Below are positions 1 through 5,594 of a stretch of DNA of 5,594 bases, piece by piece (the first letter of the stretch is position 1; every line of letters begins with the position of its first letter). The DNA is from Actinomycetes bacterium (GTDB taxonomy: Bacteria > Actinomycetota > Actinomycetes > Actinomycetales > Cellulomonadaceae). The position numbers and the translations under genes were made by a program. The notes beneath the pieces are model-generated. The model saw only the letters and a program-made list of their open reading frames with translations, was not told the DNA's origin and did no database searches. The stretch is taken from NCBI GenBank assembly GCA_023401045.1, contig JAEXEM010000108.1, forward strand, positions 1 to 5,594, given 5' to 3'.

Positions 1-325
1 CGTCGGCGTTCGTGTGCGCGGTGTACAGCCCGCACCCGGCCCGCACGAGCCGGTGGACGAGCGCACCCTTGTACGTCGTCGCGGCCACCGAGTGGACCGG
101 GCGCAGCAGCAGCGGGTGGTGCGTGACGAGCAGGTCCGCGCCCCACCCCTCCGCCTCGTCGACGACGGTCGCGACCGGGTCGACGGCGAGCAGCACCCGC
201 CGCACCGGCGCGTCCGGGTCGCCGACGGCCAGGCCGACGCGGTCCCACGACTCCGCGGTCCCCGGCGGGTAGCGGCGGTCGAGGGCGGCGACGACGTCAC
301 GCAGGCGGGGGTGCTCGGTGCTCAC
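1..325 (-). CDS. Nif3/YbgI-family dinuclear metal-centre protein, N-terminal part
   Basis: This is the first 108 codons of a Nif3-like (DUF34/YbgI) protein; the rest lies left of the window. The family forms toroidal hexamers with a two-metal site. Its function is poorly defined, and many members are annotated loosely as GTP cyclohydrolase I type 2. Visible family marks are ESWDRVGL near residues 25-32, THHPLLL at 68-74 and AHTNAD at 103-108. His69, His70 and Asp108 match the metal ligands known in E. coli YbgI (His63, His64, Asp101). The remaining ligands (a C-terminal His and Glu in the family) are outside the window. The start is taken as GTG at 325-323, giving MSTEHPRL; a weak purine-rich GTAGGT lies upstream. 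It follows the dehydrogenase gene by 50 nt in the same direction, so it could be cotranscribed, but a strong hairpin stands between them. Family assignment is firm; biochemical role is not. Confidence 0.88.
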   Translation of the reverse strand, partial: MSTEHPRLRDVVAALDRRYPPGTAESWDRVGLAVGDPDAPVRRVLLAVDPVATVVDEAEGWGADLLVTHHPLLLRPVHSVAATTYKGALVHRLVRAGCGLYTAHTNAD

Positions 326-349
326 ACCGGCAACCTACCCGGCGGCACG

Positions 350-368
350 CGCGCCACCCGGTGGCGCG
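350..368 (-). terminator. GC-rich hairpin after the dehydrogenase gene, possible terminator
   Basis: The sequence CGCGCCACC-C-GGTGGCGCG is a perfect inverted repeat with 9-nt arms around one central base, realistically a 7-bp stem with a 5-nt loop. It begins 7 nt past the dehydrogenase stop codon (378-376, minus strand) and ends 24 nt before the start of the Nif3-like gene. No U-tract follows, so it is not a canonical intrinsic terminator; actinobacteria often use such U-less hairpins, but it could equally be an attenuator, an mRNA 3'-end stabiliser, or chance in GC-rich DNA. Confidence 0.4.
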
Positions 369-375
369 GCGGCCG

Positions 376-1425
376 TCAGGGACGCACGAACGCCTTCGTG
401 CACGTCCGCTCGTCCATCGCCCGGTACGCGCCGGCGACGTCGTCGAGCGAGAAGGTCGCGTCGAAGACGAGCCCCGGCTCGATCGTCCCGGCCCACACGT
501 CGGGCAGCAGCGACTCGATGTACGCCCGCACCGGGGCCACCCCGCCGACGACGCCCTTGTTCGCGCTGAACATCGTCTGCACGGGGAGCTCGGGGCCGCC
601 CGCCGGCACGCCGACGAACCCGACGCGACCCCCGGGGCGCACGGTCGCGAGCGACTGCGCCATCGACTCCTTCGTCCCGACGCACTCGAGGACGCCGTCC
701 GGCCCGACCCCGCCGAGCAGGTCGACGACCGCCGCCGCGCCCTCGTCACCGCGCTCCTCGACGACGTCGGTCGCACCGAAGCGGCGCGCGAGGGCCTGCC
801 GGGCGGGGTTGCGGGACATCGCGACGATGCGGGACGCGCCGAGCCGGCGCGCGGCGATGATGCCGCACAGCCCGACGGCGCCGTCCCCGACGACCGCGAC
901 GGTCGAGCCGGCGTGCACGCCCGCCGAGAGCGCCGCGTGGTGCCCGGTGCCGAGCACGTCGGTGAGCGTGAGGACGTGCGGCAGCAGCGCCTCGTCCGGG
1001 TGCTCGGGGGTGACGACGAGCGTGCCGTCGGCCAGGGGCACCCGCACGTACTCGCCCTGCGCGCCGTCGGACGGGATGCCGTCGTGGTCCGGGGCACCCC
1101 ACCACGCGACCTGCTCGCAGGACGTGTGGACGCCGTTCGCGCAGTGCACGCAGGTGCCGTCGCTGATGGAGAACGGCGCGACGACGAAGTCGCCGACCCG
1201 CACCCGGCGCACGTCCGCGCCGACCTCCTCGACGACCCCGACGAACTCGTGGCCGATGCGGTGCGGCTCCTCGGAGGTGCGCACCCCCCGGTAGTGCCAC
1301 AGGTCGGACCCGCAGACGCAGGTCGCCACGACCCGGACGACGGCGTCGGTGGGACGGTGGATCACGGGGTCCGGCACCTGCTCGACGCGCACGTCGCGGG
1401 GGCCGTGGATCACGGTGGCTCGCAC
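376..1425 (-). CDS. Zinc-dependent medium-chain alcohol dehydrogenase
   Basis: A complete 349-aa medium-chain dehydrogenase/reductase, the usual family length, expected to be cytosolic and to interconvert an alcohol and a carbonyl compound. The N-terminal GroES-like domain holds Cys38 (in CVCGSD) and His59-Glu60 (GHE). Asp156 falls where Thermoanaerobacter brockii ADH has its Asp150 catalytic-zinc ligand. The structural-zinc lobe reads D-x2-C-x2-C-x7-C: Cys92, Cys95 and Cys103 are present, with Asp89 in place of the usual first cysteine. The Rossmann domain has GDGAVG at 180-185. The second strand ends in MSRNPAR (203-209) with no acidic residue, which suggests NADP(H) rather than NAD(H); that is inference. 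The start is GTG 1425-1423, giving MRATVIHG, the typical family N-terminus. No Shine-Dalgarno is visible, but a TANNNT box sits 7 nt upstream, suggesting a leaderless mRNA. Substrate unknown; the neighbours do not indicate one. Confidence 0.93.
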   Translation of the reverse strand: MRATVIHGPRDVRVEQVPDPVIHRPTDAVVRVVATCVCGSDLWHYRGVRTSEEPHRIGHEFVGVVEEVGADVRRVRVGDFVVAPFSISDGTCVHCANGVHTSCEQVAWWGAPDHDGIPSDGAQGEYVRVPLADGTLVVTPEHPDEALLPHVLTLTDVLGTGHHAALSAGVHAGSTVAVVGDGAVGLCGIIAARRLGASRIVAMSRNPARQALARRFGATDVVEERGDEGAAAVVDLLGGVGPDGVLECVGTKESMAQSLATVRPGGRVGFVGVPAGGPELPVQTMFSANKGVVGGVAPVRAYIESLLPDVWAGTIEPGLVFDATFSLDDVAGAYRAMDERTCTKAFVRP

Positions 1426-1432
1426 GGCGAGC

Positions 1433-1463
1433 AGACTACGGCCTGACCTGGGCGCGGAGGCAA
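1433..1463 (-). promoter_or_regulatory. Putative leaderless promoter of the alcohol dehydrogenase gene
   Basis: On the minus strand TAGTCT (1438-1433) fits the actinobacterial TANNNT -10 consensus, and exactly 7 nt separate it from the GTG start codon (1425). That is the spacing expected when transcription starts on the first base of the start codon. A possible -35, TTGCCT (1463-1458), lies 19 nt further upstream, slightly longer than ideal. The absence of a Shine-Dalgarno sequence before the GTG agrees with a leaderless transcript. Prediction from sequence only. Confidence 0.5.
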
Positions 1464-1487
1464 CGACGGGCGTGCCCCGCGGGCCGG

Positions 1488-1493
1488 TAGGCT
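1488..1493 (+). promoter_or_regulatory. Putative -10 box of the tRNA-Val gene
   Basis: TAGGCT, preceded by GG, fits TANNNT and lies 12 nt before the first base of the mature tRNA, placing the transcript start about 5-6 nt upstream of the tRNA, a short 5' leader for RNase P. No convincing -35 hexamer is seen at the right spacing. It is divergent from the dehydrogenase promoter, about 50 nt away. Confidence 0.4.
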
Positions 1494-1505
1494 GACCGAC
1501 CGTCA

Positions 1506-1579
1506 GGGCCTGTAGCTCAGTTGGTCAGAGCGCCGCGCTTACACCGCGGAGGTCGTCGGTTCGAGACCGGCCGGGCCCA
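1506..1579 (+). tRNA. tRNA-Val, anticodon TAC
   Basis: A full 74-nt cloverleaf can be folded by eye. The acceptor stem pairs 1506-1512 (GGGCCTG) with 1572-1578 (CGGGCCC), including one T-G wobble. The D stem pairs GCTC (1515-1518) with GAGC (1528-1531). The anticodon stem CCGCG/CGCGG (1533-1537/1545-1549) encloses the loop CTTACAC, giving anticodon TAC at 1540-1542, which reads valine codons GUA and, by wobble, GUG. The T arm is GTCGG-TTCGAGA-CCGGC (1555-1571) and the discriminator base is A1579. The next bases are CCT, so the 3' CCA is not encoded and must be added by nucleotidyltransferase, common in actinobacteria. It stands alone, divergent from the dehydrogenase gene and convergent with ahpE, whose stop codon is 49 nt beyond its end. 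No clear terminator hairpin is visible in that 49-nt gap. Confidence 0.97.
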
Positions 1580-1628
1580 CCCTCACCACCTCGCCGCACA
1601 CCCCACGTGCCCAGCCGAGCCGGAGCCG

Positions 1629-2102
1629 TCAGCGCGCGAGCGACGCGAGCGCCTCGCGGTACGCCGCGAGCGGGCGCGCCTGGCCGCGGGGGTTGACGAC
1701 GCTCCAGCGCACGACGCCCTCGGCGTCGACGAGGAACGACCCGCGCAGCGCGTGCCCGGTCGCCTCGTCGAACACGCCGTACGCACGGGCGGCAGCCCCG
1801 TGCGGCCAGAAGTCCGACAGCAGGTCGAAGCCGTAGCCCTCCTGCTCGCCGAAGGCGCGCAGCGTGAACATCGGGTCGCACGAGACCGCGAGCAGACGCA
1901 CGCCGGCGTCGTCGAAGGCCGCGATGTTGTCCCGCAGCTCGCACAGCTCACCGGTGCAGATGCCGGAGAACGCGAACGGGAAGAACACGAGCGCGACGGG
2001 CGTGCCGCGCAGACCCGAGAGCGTGACGGGCGTGCCGTGCGTGTCGGGCAGGGCGAGGTCGGGCGCCGGCGACCCCACCACCGGCGGGGTGCCGGTGCTC
2101 AC
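1629..2102 (-). CDS. ahpE: AhpE-type peroxiredoxin
   Basis: A complete 157-aa thioredoxin-fold peroxidase that reduces hydroperoxides or peroxynitrite through a peroxidatic cysteine; the characterised M. tuberculosis AhpE is about 153 aa and is recycled by mycoredoxin and mycothiol. The active-site motif is P-x3-S-x2-C at Pro42, Ser46 and Cys49, in FPFAFSGICTGELC. Arg120 (in ALRGSF) matches the conserved catalytic arginine. The stretch LLSDFWPHGA (94-103) closely matches mycobacterial AhpE. A second cysteine, Cys54, lies five residues after the peroxidatic one, the position of the resolving cysteine in PrxQ/BCP enzymes, where M. tuberculosis AhpE has aspartate; Cys75 is a third. There is no signal peptide. 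The GTG start at 2102-2100 overlaps the DUF3052 stop codon as GTGA, and no Shine-Dalgarno precedes it, so translation is probably coupled to the upstream gene. Open frame continues upstream of this GTG, but conserved AhpE sequence begins right after it. Confidence 0.93.
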   Translation of the reverse strand: MSTGTPPVVGSPAPDLALPDTHGTPVTLSGLRGTPVALVFFPFAFSGICTGELCELRDNIAAFDDAGVRLLAVSCDPMFTLRAFGEQEGYGFDLLSDFWPHGAAARAYGVFDEATGHALRGSFLVDAEGVVRWSVVNPRGQARPLAAYREALASLAR

Positions 2103-2521
2103 TTGCCGCGGCCGCGGGTGGCCAGACGTGTGGCCGACCAGTCGGGGCCGATCGAGAACGTCGTCATGGCGTGCAGGCCGGACGTCGTCGCGGCCTCCTC
2201 GATGTCGCTGTGCGAGACGTGTCCCGCACGACCCGACTTCGGGGTGAAGACCCAGATCGGGCCGCTGCCGTCGAGCACGGTCATGGCGTCGACGAGGGCG
2301 TCGGTGAGGTCGCCGTCGTCGTCCCGGAACCAGATGACGGCACCGTCGGTGACGTCGTCGTACTCCTCGTCGACGAGCTCGGTGCCCGTGAGGGCCTCGA
2401 GGCTCGTGCGTACCGTCTCGTCGACGTCGTCGTCGTACCCGAGCTCCTGCACGACCTGGCCGGCGACGAAGCCGAGCCGAGCGACTGCCTGCGTCACGGC
2501 ATCGTCCGCGGTGGATGACAC
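2099..2521 (-). CDS. DUF3052 family protein of unknown function
   Basis: A complete 140-aa acidic protein recognised as the actinobacterial DUF3052 family, which as far as I know has no established function. It has an N-terminal helix-rich part (GFVAGQVVQELGYDDD at 17-32), a D/E-rich middle (50-72), a likely beta strand AVIWFRDDDGDLTDAL (61-76), and the family core SGPIWVFTPKSG (86-97) followed by HVSHSDIEEAATTSGL (101-116). The C-terminus is basic (TRGRGK). No signal peptide, membrane segment or obvious catalytic motif is seen; it is probably a small cytosolic protein. The start is GTG 2521-2519, preceded by a purine-rich GAGAAGGGAA, with GAAGGG ending 11 nt before the codon. It is the first gene of a two-gene unit with ahpE (4-nt overlap) and is divergent from aceE. 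From memory, this order is also found in mycobacteria and Streptomyces, which hints at a link with pyruvate metabolism or redox defence. Confidence 0.88.
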   Translation of the reverse strand: MSSTADDAVTQAVARLGFVAGQVVQELGYDDDVDETVRTSLEALTGTELVDEEYDDVTDGAVIWFRDDDGDLTDALVDAMTVLDGSGPIWVFTPKSGRAGHVSHSDIEEAATTSGLHAMTTFSIGPDWSATRLATRGRGK

Positions 2522-2586
2522 GTCGGCCGGTTCCCTTCTCCCCCGGTGGGCGCACCGAACGCGATCCCACCTGCTGATGTCGGCAC

Positions 2587-2592
2587 ACGTTA
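2587..2592 (-). promoter_or_regulatory. Possible -10 box for the DUF3052-ahpE unit
   Basis: TAACGT on the minus strand fits TANNNT and would give a 5' leader of roughly 60 nt before the GTG at 2521. No convincing -35 hexamer lies 16-19 nt upstream; TTGCCA at 2621-2616 is about 23 nt away. The region is otherwise very GC-rich and this is the best candidate seen, but the evidence is weak. Confidence 0.25.
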
Positions 2593-2627
2593 GCCCACCG
2601 CAGCCCGGGGGGCCCTGGCAAGGGGTC

Positions 2628-2647
2628 GTCCGCGGACCGTGTCACGG
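2628..2647. repeat. Two abutting palindromes in the DUF3052-aceE divergent region
   Basis: GTCCGCGGAC (2628-2637) is a perfect 10-bp palindrome. It shares its last base with CCGTG-T-CACGG (2637-2647), an inverted repeat with 5-nt arms around one base. The motif GTCAC recurs at 2641-2645 and 2650-2654, the two copies spaced 9 nt apart. Together with the hairpin immediately downstream they could form a binding region for one or more regulators of aceE and/or the DUF3052 gene. Short palindromes are frequent in DNA this GC-rich, so each alone is weak evidence. Confidence 0.35.
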
Positions 2648-2681
2648 ACGTCACTGCCACCTCGGGTGGCATCCGTGTGAC
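2641..2681. promoter_or_regulatory. Nested inverted repeat upstream of aceE, candidate operator
   Basis: The core TGCCACC-TCG-GGTGGCA (2655-2671) is a perfect inverted repeat with 7-nt arms and a 3-nt spacer. Flanking it, GTCACGGA (2641-2648) can pair with TCCGTGTGAC (2672-2681) with a 2-nt bulge, so a larger interrupted dyad encloses the core. The core ends 5 nt before the proposed -35 hexamer of aceE (2677), a usual position for an activator or operator site, and the outer arm overlaps that hexamer. It does not match the GlxR/CRP consensus (TGTGA-N6-TCACA), and I recognise no known regulator for it. It probably lies upstream of the aceE transcript start, so a DNA site is likelier than an RNA structure. 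Confidence 0.45.
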
Positions 2682-2706
2682 TTTCGGCCCTCCGGGGACC
2701 GAGAAT
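2677..2706 (+). promoter_or_regulatory. Putative aceE promoter
   Basis: GTGACT (2677-2682) matches the -35 consensus TTGACA at four of six bases, and GAGAAT (2701-2706) matches TATAAT at four of six, with an 18-nt spacer. Transcription would start near 2713, leaving a leader of about 105 nt before the aceE GTG. The leader shows no riboswitch signature that I recognise. The prediction is modest; other starts in this region are possible. Confidence 0.35.
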
Positions 2707-2806
2707 GGTGCGACTACCCGCAACCGCACCTGCCGACGGAGCAGTGTGCCGGCTGCAGGAACCGGAGCGTGCAGGAGCCGACAGGGTGACCGCGCGCACG
2801 ATTTGC

Positions 2807-2813
2807 GAAGGAG
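2807..2813 (+). promoter_or_regulatory. aceE: Ribosome binding site that sets the aceE start
   Basis: GAAGGAG ends 5 nt before the GTG at 2819-2821 and is a strong Shine-Dalgarno match. It decides the start among several in-frame candidates: the reading frame is open back to an ATG at 2705, and a GTG at 2786 also has an AGGAG 8 nt upstream (2773-2777). The 2819 start gives the N-terminus [14 protein letters not shown], which resembles other actinobacterial AceE proteins as I remember them. Confidence 0.8.
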
Positions 2814-2818
2814 CACCA

Positions 2819-5566
2819 GTGGCTTCCATCGACGAGACGGGCCCGCTCATCGGCGGCCTGCTCAGCCAGGTCCCGGACTTCGACCCGGAGGAGACCGGCG
2901 AGTGGGTCGAGTCGCTCGACGGCCTCATCGACGAGAAGGGCGGACCGCGAGCGCGGTACGTCCTCATGAGCCTGCTGCGGCACGCCCGTGAGCGGAACGT
3001 CGCGATCCCGGCGTCGCTCAACACCCCGTACGTCAACACCATCGCGGTCCACAACGAGCCGTACTTCCCCGGTGACGAGGTCATCGAGCGCCGGTACCGC
3101 TCGTGGATCCGCTGGAACGCCGCGGTCATGGTGACCCGTGCGCAGCGTCCGGGCGTCGCGGTCGGCGGGCACATCTCGTCGTACGCGTCGGTCGCGACCC
3201 TCACCGAGGTCGGTCTCAACCACTTCTTCCGGGGCAAGGACCACCCCGGCGGCGGCGACCAGGTGTACTTCCAGGGCCACGCCTCCCCCGGCGTGTACGC
3301 CCGCGCGTTCCTCGAGGGCCGCCTGAGCGAGCACCAGCTCGACGGGTTCCGCCAGGAGCTGTCGCACCCCGGCGGCGGCCTGCCGTCCTACCCGCACCCG
3401 CGTCTGGCGCCCGAGCTGTGGGAGTTCCCGACGGTGTCGATGGGCCTGGGCCCGGCCGGCGCGATCTACCAGGCGTGGACGAACAAGTACCTCCACAACC
3501 GCGGCATCAAGGACACCAGCCAGCAGGACGTCTGGGAGTTCCTCGGCGACGGCGAGATGGACGAGCCGGAGTCGCGCGGCATGCTCCAGCACGCCGCCCA
3601 GCAGGGCCTCGACAACCTCACGTTCGTCGTCAACTGCAACCTGCAGCGGCTCGACGGCCCCGTGCGAGGCAACGGCAAGATCATCCAGGAGCTCGAGGCG
3701 CAGTTCCGCGGCGCCGGCTGGAACGTCATCAAGGTCATCTGGGGCCGTGAGTGGGACGTCCTGCTCAACGCCGACAAGGACCGTGCGCTCGTCCACCTCA
3801 TGAACACGACGCCGGACGGCGACTTCCAGACGTACCGCGCCGAGAACGGCGCGTTCATCCGCGAGCACTTCTTCGGGCGCGACCCGCGCACCAAGGCGCT
3901 CGTCGAGAAGATGACGGACGACGAGATCTGGGCGCTCAAGCGCGGCGGTCACGACTACCGCAAGCTCTACGCCGCCTACAAGGCCGCGCGCGAGCACACC
4001 GGCCAGCCGACGGTCATCCTCGCCCACACCATCAAGGGCTACGGGCTCGGCTCCGGGTTCGCGGGCCGCAACGCGACGCACCAGATGAAGAAGCTCAAGG
4101 TCGACGAGCTCAAGACGCTGCGCGACTCGCTGCACATCCCGATCTCGGACGAGCAGCTCGAGGAGAACCCCTACCTCCCGCCGTACTACCACCCGGGCAC
4201 CGACGACCCGGCGATCCAGTACATGCTCGAGCGCCGCCGTCAGCTCGGCGGGTTCGTCCCGGAGCGCCGCACCGAGCACACCAAGCTCACGCTGCCGCCC
4301 GAGAAGACGTACCAGGGGCTGGCGAAGGGCTCGGGCACGCAGGAGGTCGCCACGACGATGGCGCTCGTGCGCCTGTTCAAGGACCTCGTCAAGGACAAGG
4401 AGTTCGGCCACCGTCTCGTGCCGATCATCCCGGACGAGGCCCGCACGTTCGGCCTGGACTCGATCTTCCCGAGCGCGAAGATCTTCAACACCAACGGCCA
4501 GAACTACATGGCCGTGGACCGCGAGCTCATGCTGAGCTACAAGGAGTCCGAGGCCGGGCAGATCATGCACACCGGCATCAACGAGGCCGGCTCCGCGGCC
4601 GCGTTCCAGGCGGTGGGCACGTCGTACGCGACGCACGGCGAGCCGCTCATCCCGTTCTACTTCTACTACTCGATGTTCGGGTTCCAGCGCACCGGCGACC
4701 AGTTCTGGGCCGCCGGCGACCAGATGGCGCGCGGCTTCCTCATCGGCGCGACCGCCGGCCGCACGACGCTCACCGGTGAGGGCCTCCAGCACGCGGACGG
4801 CCACTCGCCGCTGCTCGCCGGGACCATGCCGCACGTCGTCCACTACGACCCGGCCTACGGGTACGAGATCCGGCACATCGTGCGCGACGGCATCGAGCGG
4901 ATGTACGGCGACGGGTCCGACGGCCGCGACCAGGACGTCATCTACTACCTCACCGTCTACAACGAGCCGATGGTCCAGCCGGTCGAGCCGGAGGACGTCG
5001 ACGTCGAGGGCATCCTCAAGGGCATCCACCTCGTGTCCCCGGCCGAGGGCGACGGGCCGCGCGCCCAGATCCTCGCGTCCGGCGTCGCGGTGCCGTGGGC
5101 GCTCGAGGCGCAGAAGCTCCTCGCCGAGGACTGGGGCGTGCGCGCCGCGGTGTGGTCGGTGACGAGCTGGAACGAGCTGCGCCGCGAGGCGCTCGCCGCC
5201 GAGCAGCGCGCGTTCCTCAACCCGGACGAGCCCGCTCCGACGCCGTACCTCACGGCGAAGCTCCAGGGGGCCGAGGGTCCGTTCGTCGCGACGACCGACT
5301 ACGACCACCTCGTCGCCGACCAGGTGCGCGCGTGGGTGCCGGGCCGGTACGCGACGCTCGGTGCGGACGGGTTCGGGTTCTCCGACACCCGTGCGGCCGC
5401 GCGCCGCCACTTCAAGATCGACGGCCCGTCGACCGCGGTGCGCGTGCTGCAGCAGCTCGCGCTCGAGGGTGCGGTCGAGCGCTCCGTCGTGGCGGACGCC
5501 ATCGCGCGCTACCGCCTCGAGGACGTGACGGCCGGCACCTCCGGCAACACGGGCGGCGACTCCTGA
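2819..5566 (+). CDS. aceE: Pyruvate dehydrogenase E1 component, homodimeric AceE
   Basis: A complete 915-aa thiamine-diphosphate enzyme (E. coli AceE is 887 aa). It decarboxylates pyruvate and passes the acetyl group to the lipoyl domain of E2 in the cytosolic pyruvate dehydrogenase complex, giving acetyl-CoA. The ThDP-binding motif runs from [10 protein letters not shown] (243-252) to [10 protein letters not shown] (272-281). Active-site residues fall where E. coli AceE has them: His118 (GGHISS; E. coli His106), His154 (FQGHASPG; His142), His421 (ATHQMKK; His407 of the mobile loop), Glu589 (GINEAG; Glu571, which activates the cofactor) and His658 (GEGLQH; His640). The order is an N-terminal E2-contacting segment, a PP domain to about 420, a Pyr domain at about 500-720, and a C-terminal transketolase-like domain. 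The start is GTG 2819 with Shine-Dalgarno GAAGGAG. No E2 or E3 gene is adjacent within the window, as is usual for actinobacterial aceE; only 28 nt follow the stop. Inverted repeats upstream suggest transcriptional control. No defect is visible. Confidence 0.98.
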   Translation: MASIDETGPLIGGLLSQVPDFDPEETGEWVESLDGLIDEKGGPRARYVLMSLLRHARERNVAIPASLNTPYVNTIAVHNEPYFPGDEVIERRYRSWIRWNAAVMVTRAQRPGVAVGGHISSYASVATLTEVGLNHFFRGKDHPGGGDQVYFQGHASPGVYARAFLEGRLSEHQLDGFRQELSHPGGGLPSYPHPRLAPELWEFPTVSMGLGPAGAIYQAWTNKYLHNRGIKDTSQQDVWEFLGDGEMDEPESRGMLQHAAQQGLDNLTFVVNCNLQRLDGPVRGNGKIIQELEAQFRGAGWNVIKVIWGREWDVLLNADKDRALVHLMNTTPDGDFQTYRAENGAFIREHFFGRDPRTKALVEKMTDDEIWALKRGGHDYRKLYAAYKAAREHTGQPTVILAHTIKGYGLGSGFAGRNATHQMKKLKVDELKTLRDSLHIPISDEQLEENPYLPPYYHPGTDDPAIQYMLERRRQLGGFVPERRTEHTKLTLPPEKTYQGLAKGSGTQEVATTMALVRLFKDLVKDKEFGHRLVPIIPDEARTFGLDSIFPSAKIFNTNGQNYMAVDRELMLSYKESEAGQIMHTGINEAGSAAAFQAVGTSYATHGEPLIPFYFYYSMFGFQRTGDQFWAAGDQMARGFLIGATAGRTTLTGEGLQHADGHSPLLAGTMPHVVHYDPAYGYEIRHIVRDGIERMYGDGSDGRDQDVIYYLTVYNEPMVQPVEPEDVDVEGILKGIHLVSPAEGDGPRAQILASGVAVPWALEAQKLLAEDWGVRAAVWSVTSWNELRREALAAEQRAFLNPDEPAPTPYLTAKLQGAEGPFVATTDYDHLVADQVRAWVPGRYATLGADGFGFSDTRAAARRHFKIDGPSTAVRVLQQLALEGAVERSVVADAIARYRLEDVTAGTSGNTGGDS

Positions 5567-5594
5567 CCTGCCCCGCACGTACGGACGCCCCCCC

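Noticed and set aside
311..325. Shared start GTGAGCACCG in the Nif3-like gene and ahpE, as a possible repeat
   Set aside because: Ten bases only, both encoding Met-Ser-Thr with preferred codons; best explained by codon bias at starts.
14..1446. Long plus-strand frames opposite the Nif3-like and dehydrogenase genes
   Set aside because: Arg/Pro/Thr/Ala-rich translations without domain motifs; the minus strand carries clear family motifs throughout.
2641..2691. A GlxR/CRP site upstream of aceE based on TGTGA at 2676-2680
   Set aside because: The required TCACA half-site six bases later is absent (GCCCT is found), so only a half-site exists.
1521..2789. A 422-codon plus-strand open frame running through tRNA-Val, ahpE and the DUF3052 gene
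   Set aside because: It overlaps a tRNA and two convincing minus-strand genes, and its translation is compositionally biased with no family match.
2707..2806. A thiamine-pyrophosphate or other riboswitch in the aceE leader
   Set aside because: aceE is ThDP-dependent, so the idea was considered, but the conserved TPP motif (CTGAGA and its partner) is absent and no convincing multi-helix fold was seen.
1629..2816. A 395-codon extended version of the AhpE frame, reaching back through the DUF3052 gene
   Set aside because: Residues upstream of the GTG at 2102 are Arg-rich out-of-frame sequence over the DUF3052 gene. AhpE homology begins just after 2102, and a GTGA overlap explains the start.
2714..5578. 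A very long open frame (954 codons) on the minus strand opposite aceE
   Set aside because: Its translation is low-complexity Arg/Val/Leu/Glu-rich sequence with no recognisable domain, the usual mirror frame of a GC-rich gene. The plus strand encodes an unmistakable AceE with all catalytic residues.

Overview
The window looks like an ordinary chromosomal segment of a very high-GC actinobacterium. GC-ending codons dominate, GTG starts are frequent, and the order ahpE - DUF3052 gene - divergent aceE is the actinobacterial arrangement (from memory, the Mycobacterium tuberculosis counterparts are about Rv2238c, Rv2239c and Rv2241). The protein sequences suggest Micrococcales, perhaps Cellulomonas or a relative; that placement is recollection and could not be tested here. 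No mobile element, CRISPR array, phage gene or clearly new system was seen.

Layout. On the minus strand at the left edge is the N-terminal part of a Nif3/YbgI-family metal protein (1-325, running off the window). Upstream of it, in the same direction, is a zinc-dependent medium-chain alcohol dehydrogenase (376-1425). A GC-rich hairpin lies between the two. The dehydrogenase starts at a GTG with no Shine-Dalgarno sequence and a TANNNT box 7 nt upstream, the layout of a leaderless actinobacterial transcript. A tRNA-Val gene (anticodon TAC, 1506-1579) diverges from it on the plus strand, so 1426-1505 should hold two outward-facing promoters. Converging on the tRNA is a minus-strand pair: the DUF3052 gene (2099-2521) followed by an AhpE-type one-cysteine-family peroxiredoxin (1629-2102). 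Their stop and start overlap as GTGA.

The right half is aceE (2819-5566), the homodimeric pyruvate dehydrogenase E1 subunit, complete at 915 aa with the expected active-site residues. The 297-nt divergent region between the DUF3052 gene and aceE (2522-2818) is the least explained part of the window. It holds a dense cluster of inverted repeats (2628-2681) directly upstream of a plausible aceE promoter, and is the best candidate for regulatory control.

How the genes relate. aceE feeds acetyl-CoA into central metabolism. AhpE reduces peroxides and DUF3052 is uncharacterised. Their conserved divergent neighbourhood suggests shared control of carbon flux and oxidative defence, but that is inference from position. 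The dehydrogenase and the Nif3-like gene have no evident pathway link to the rest.
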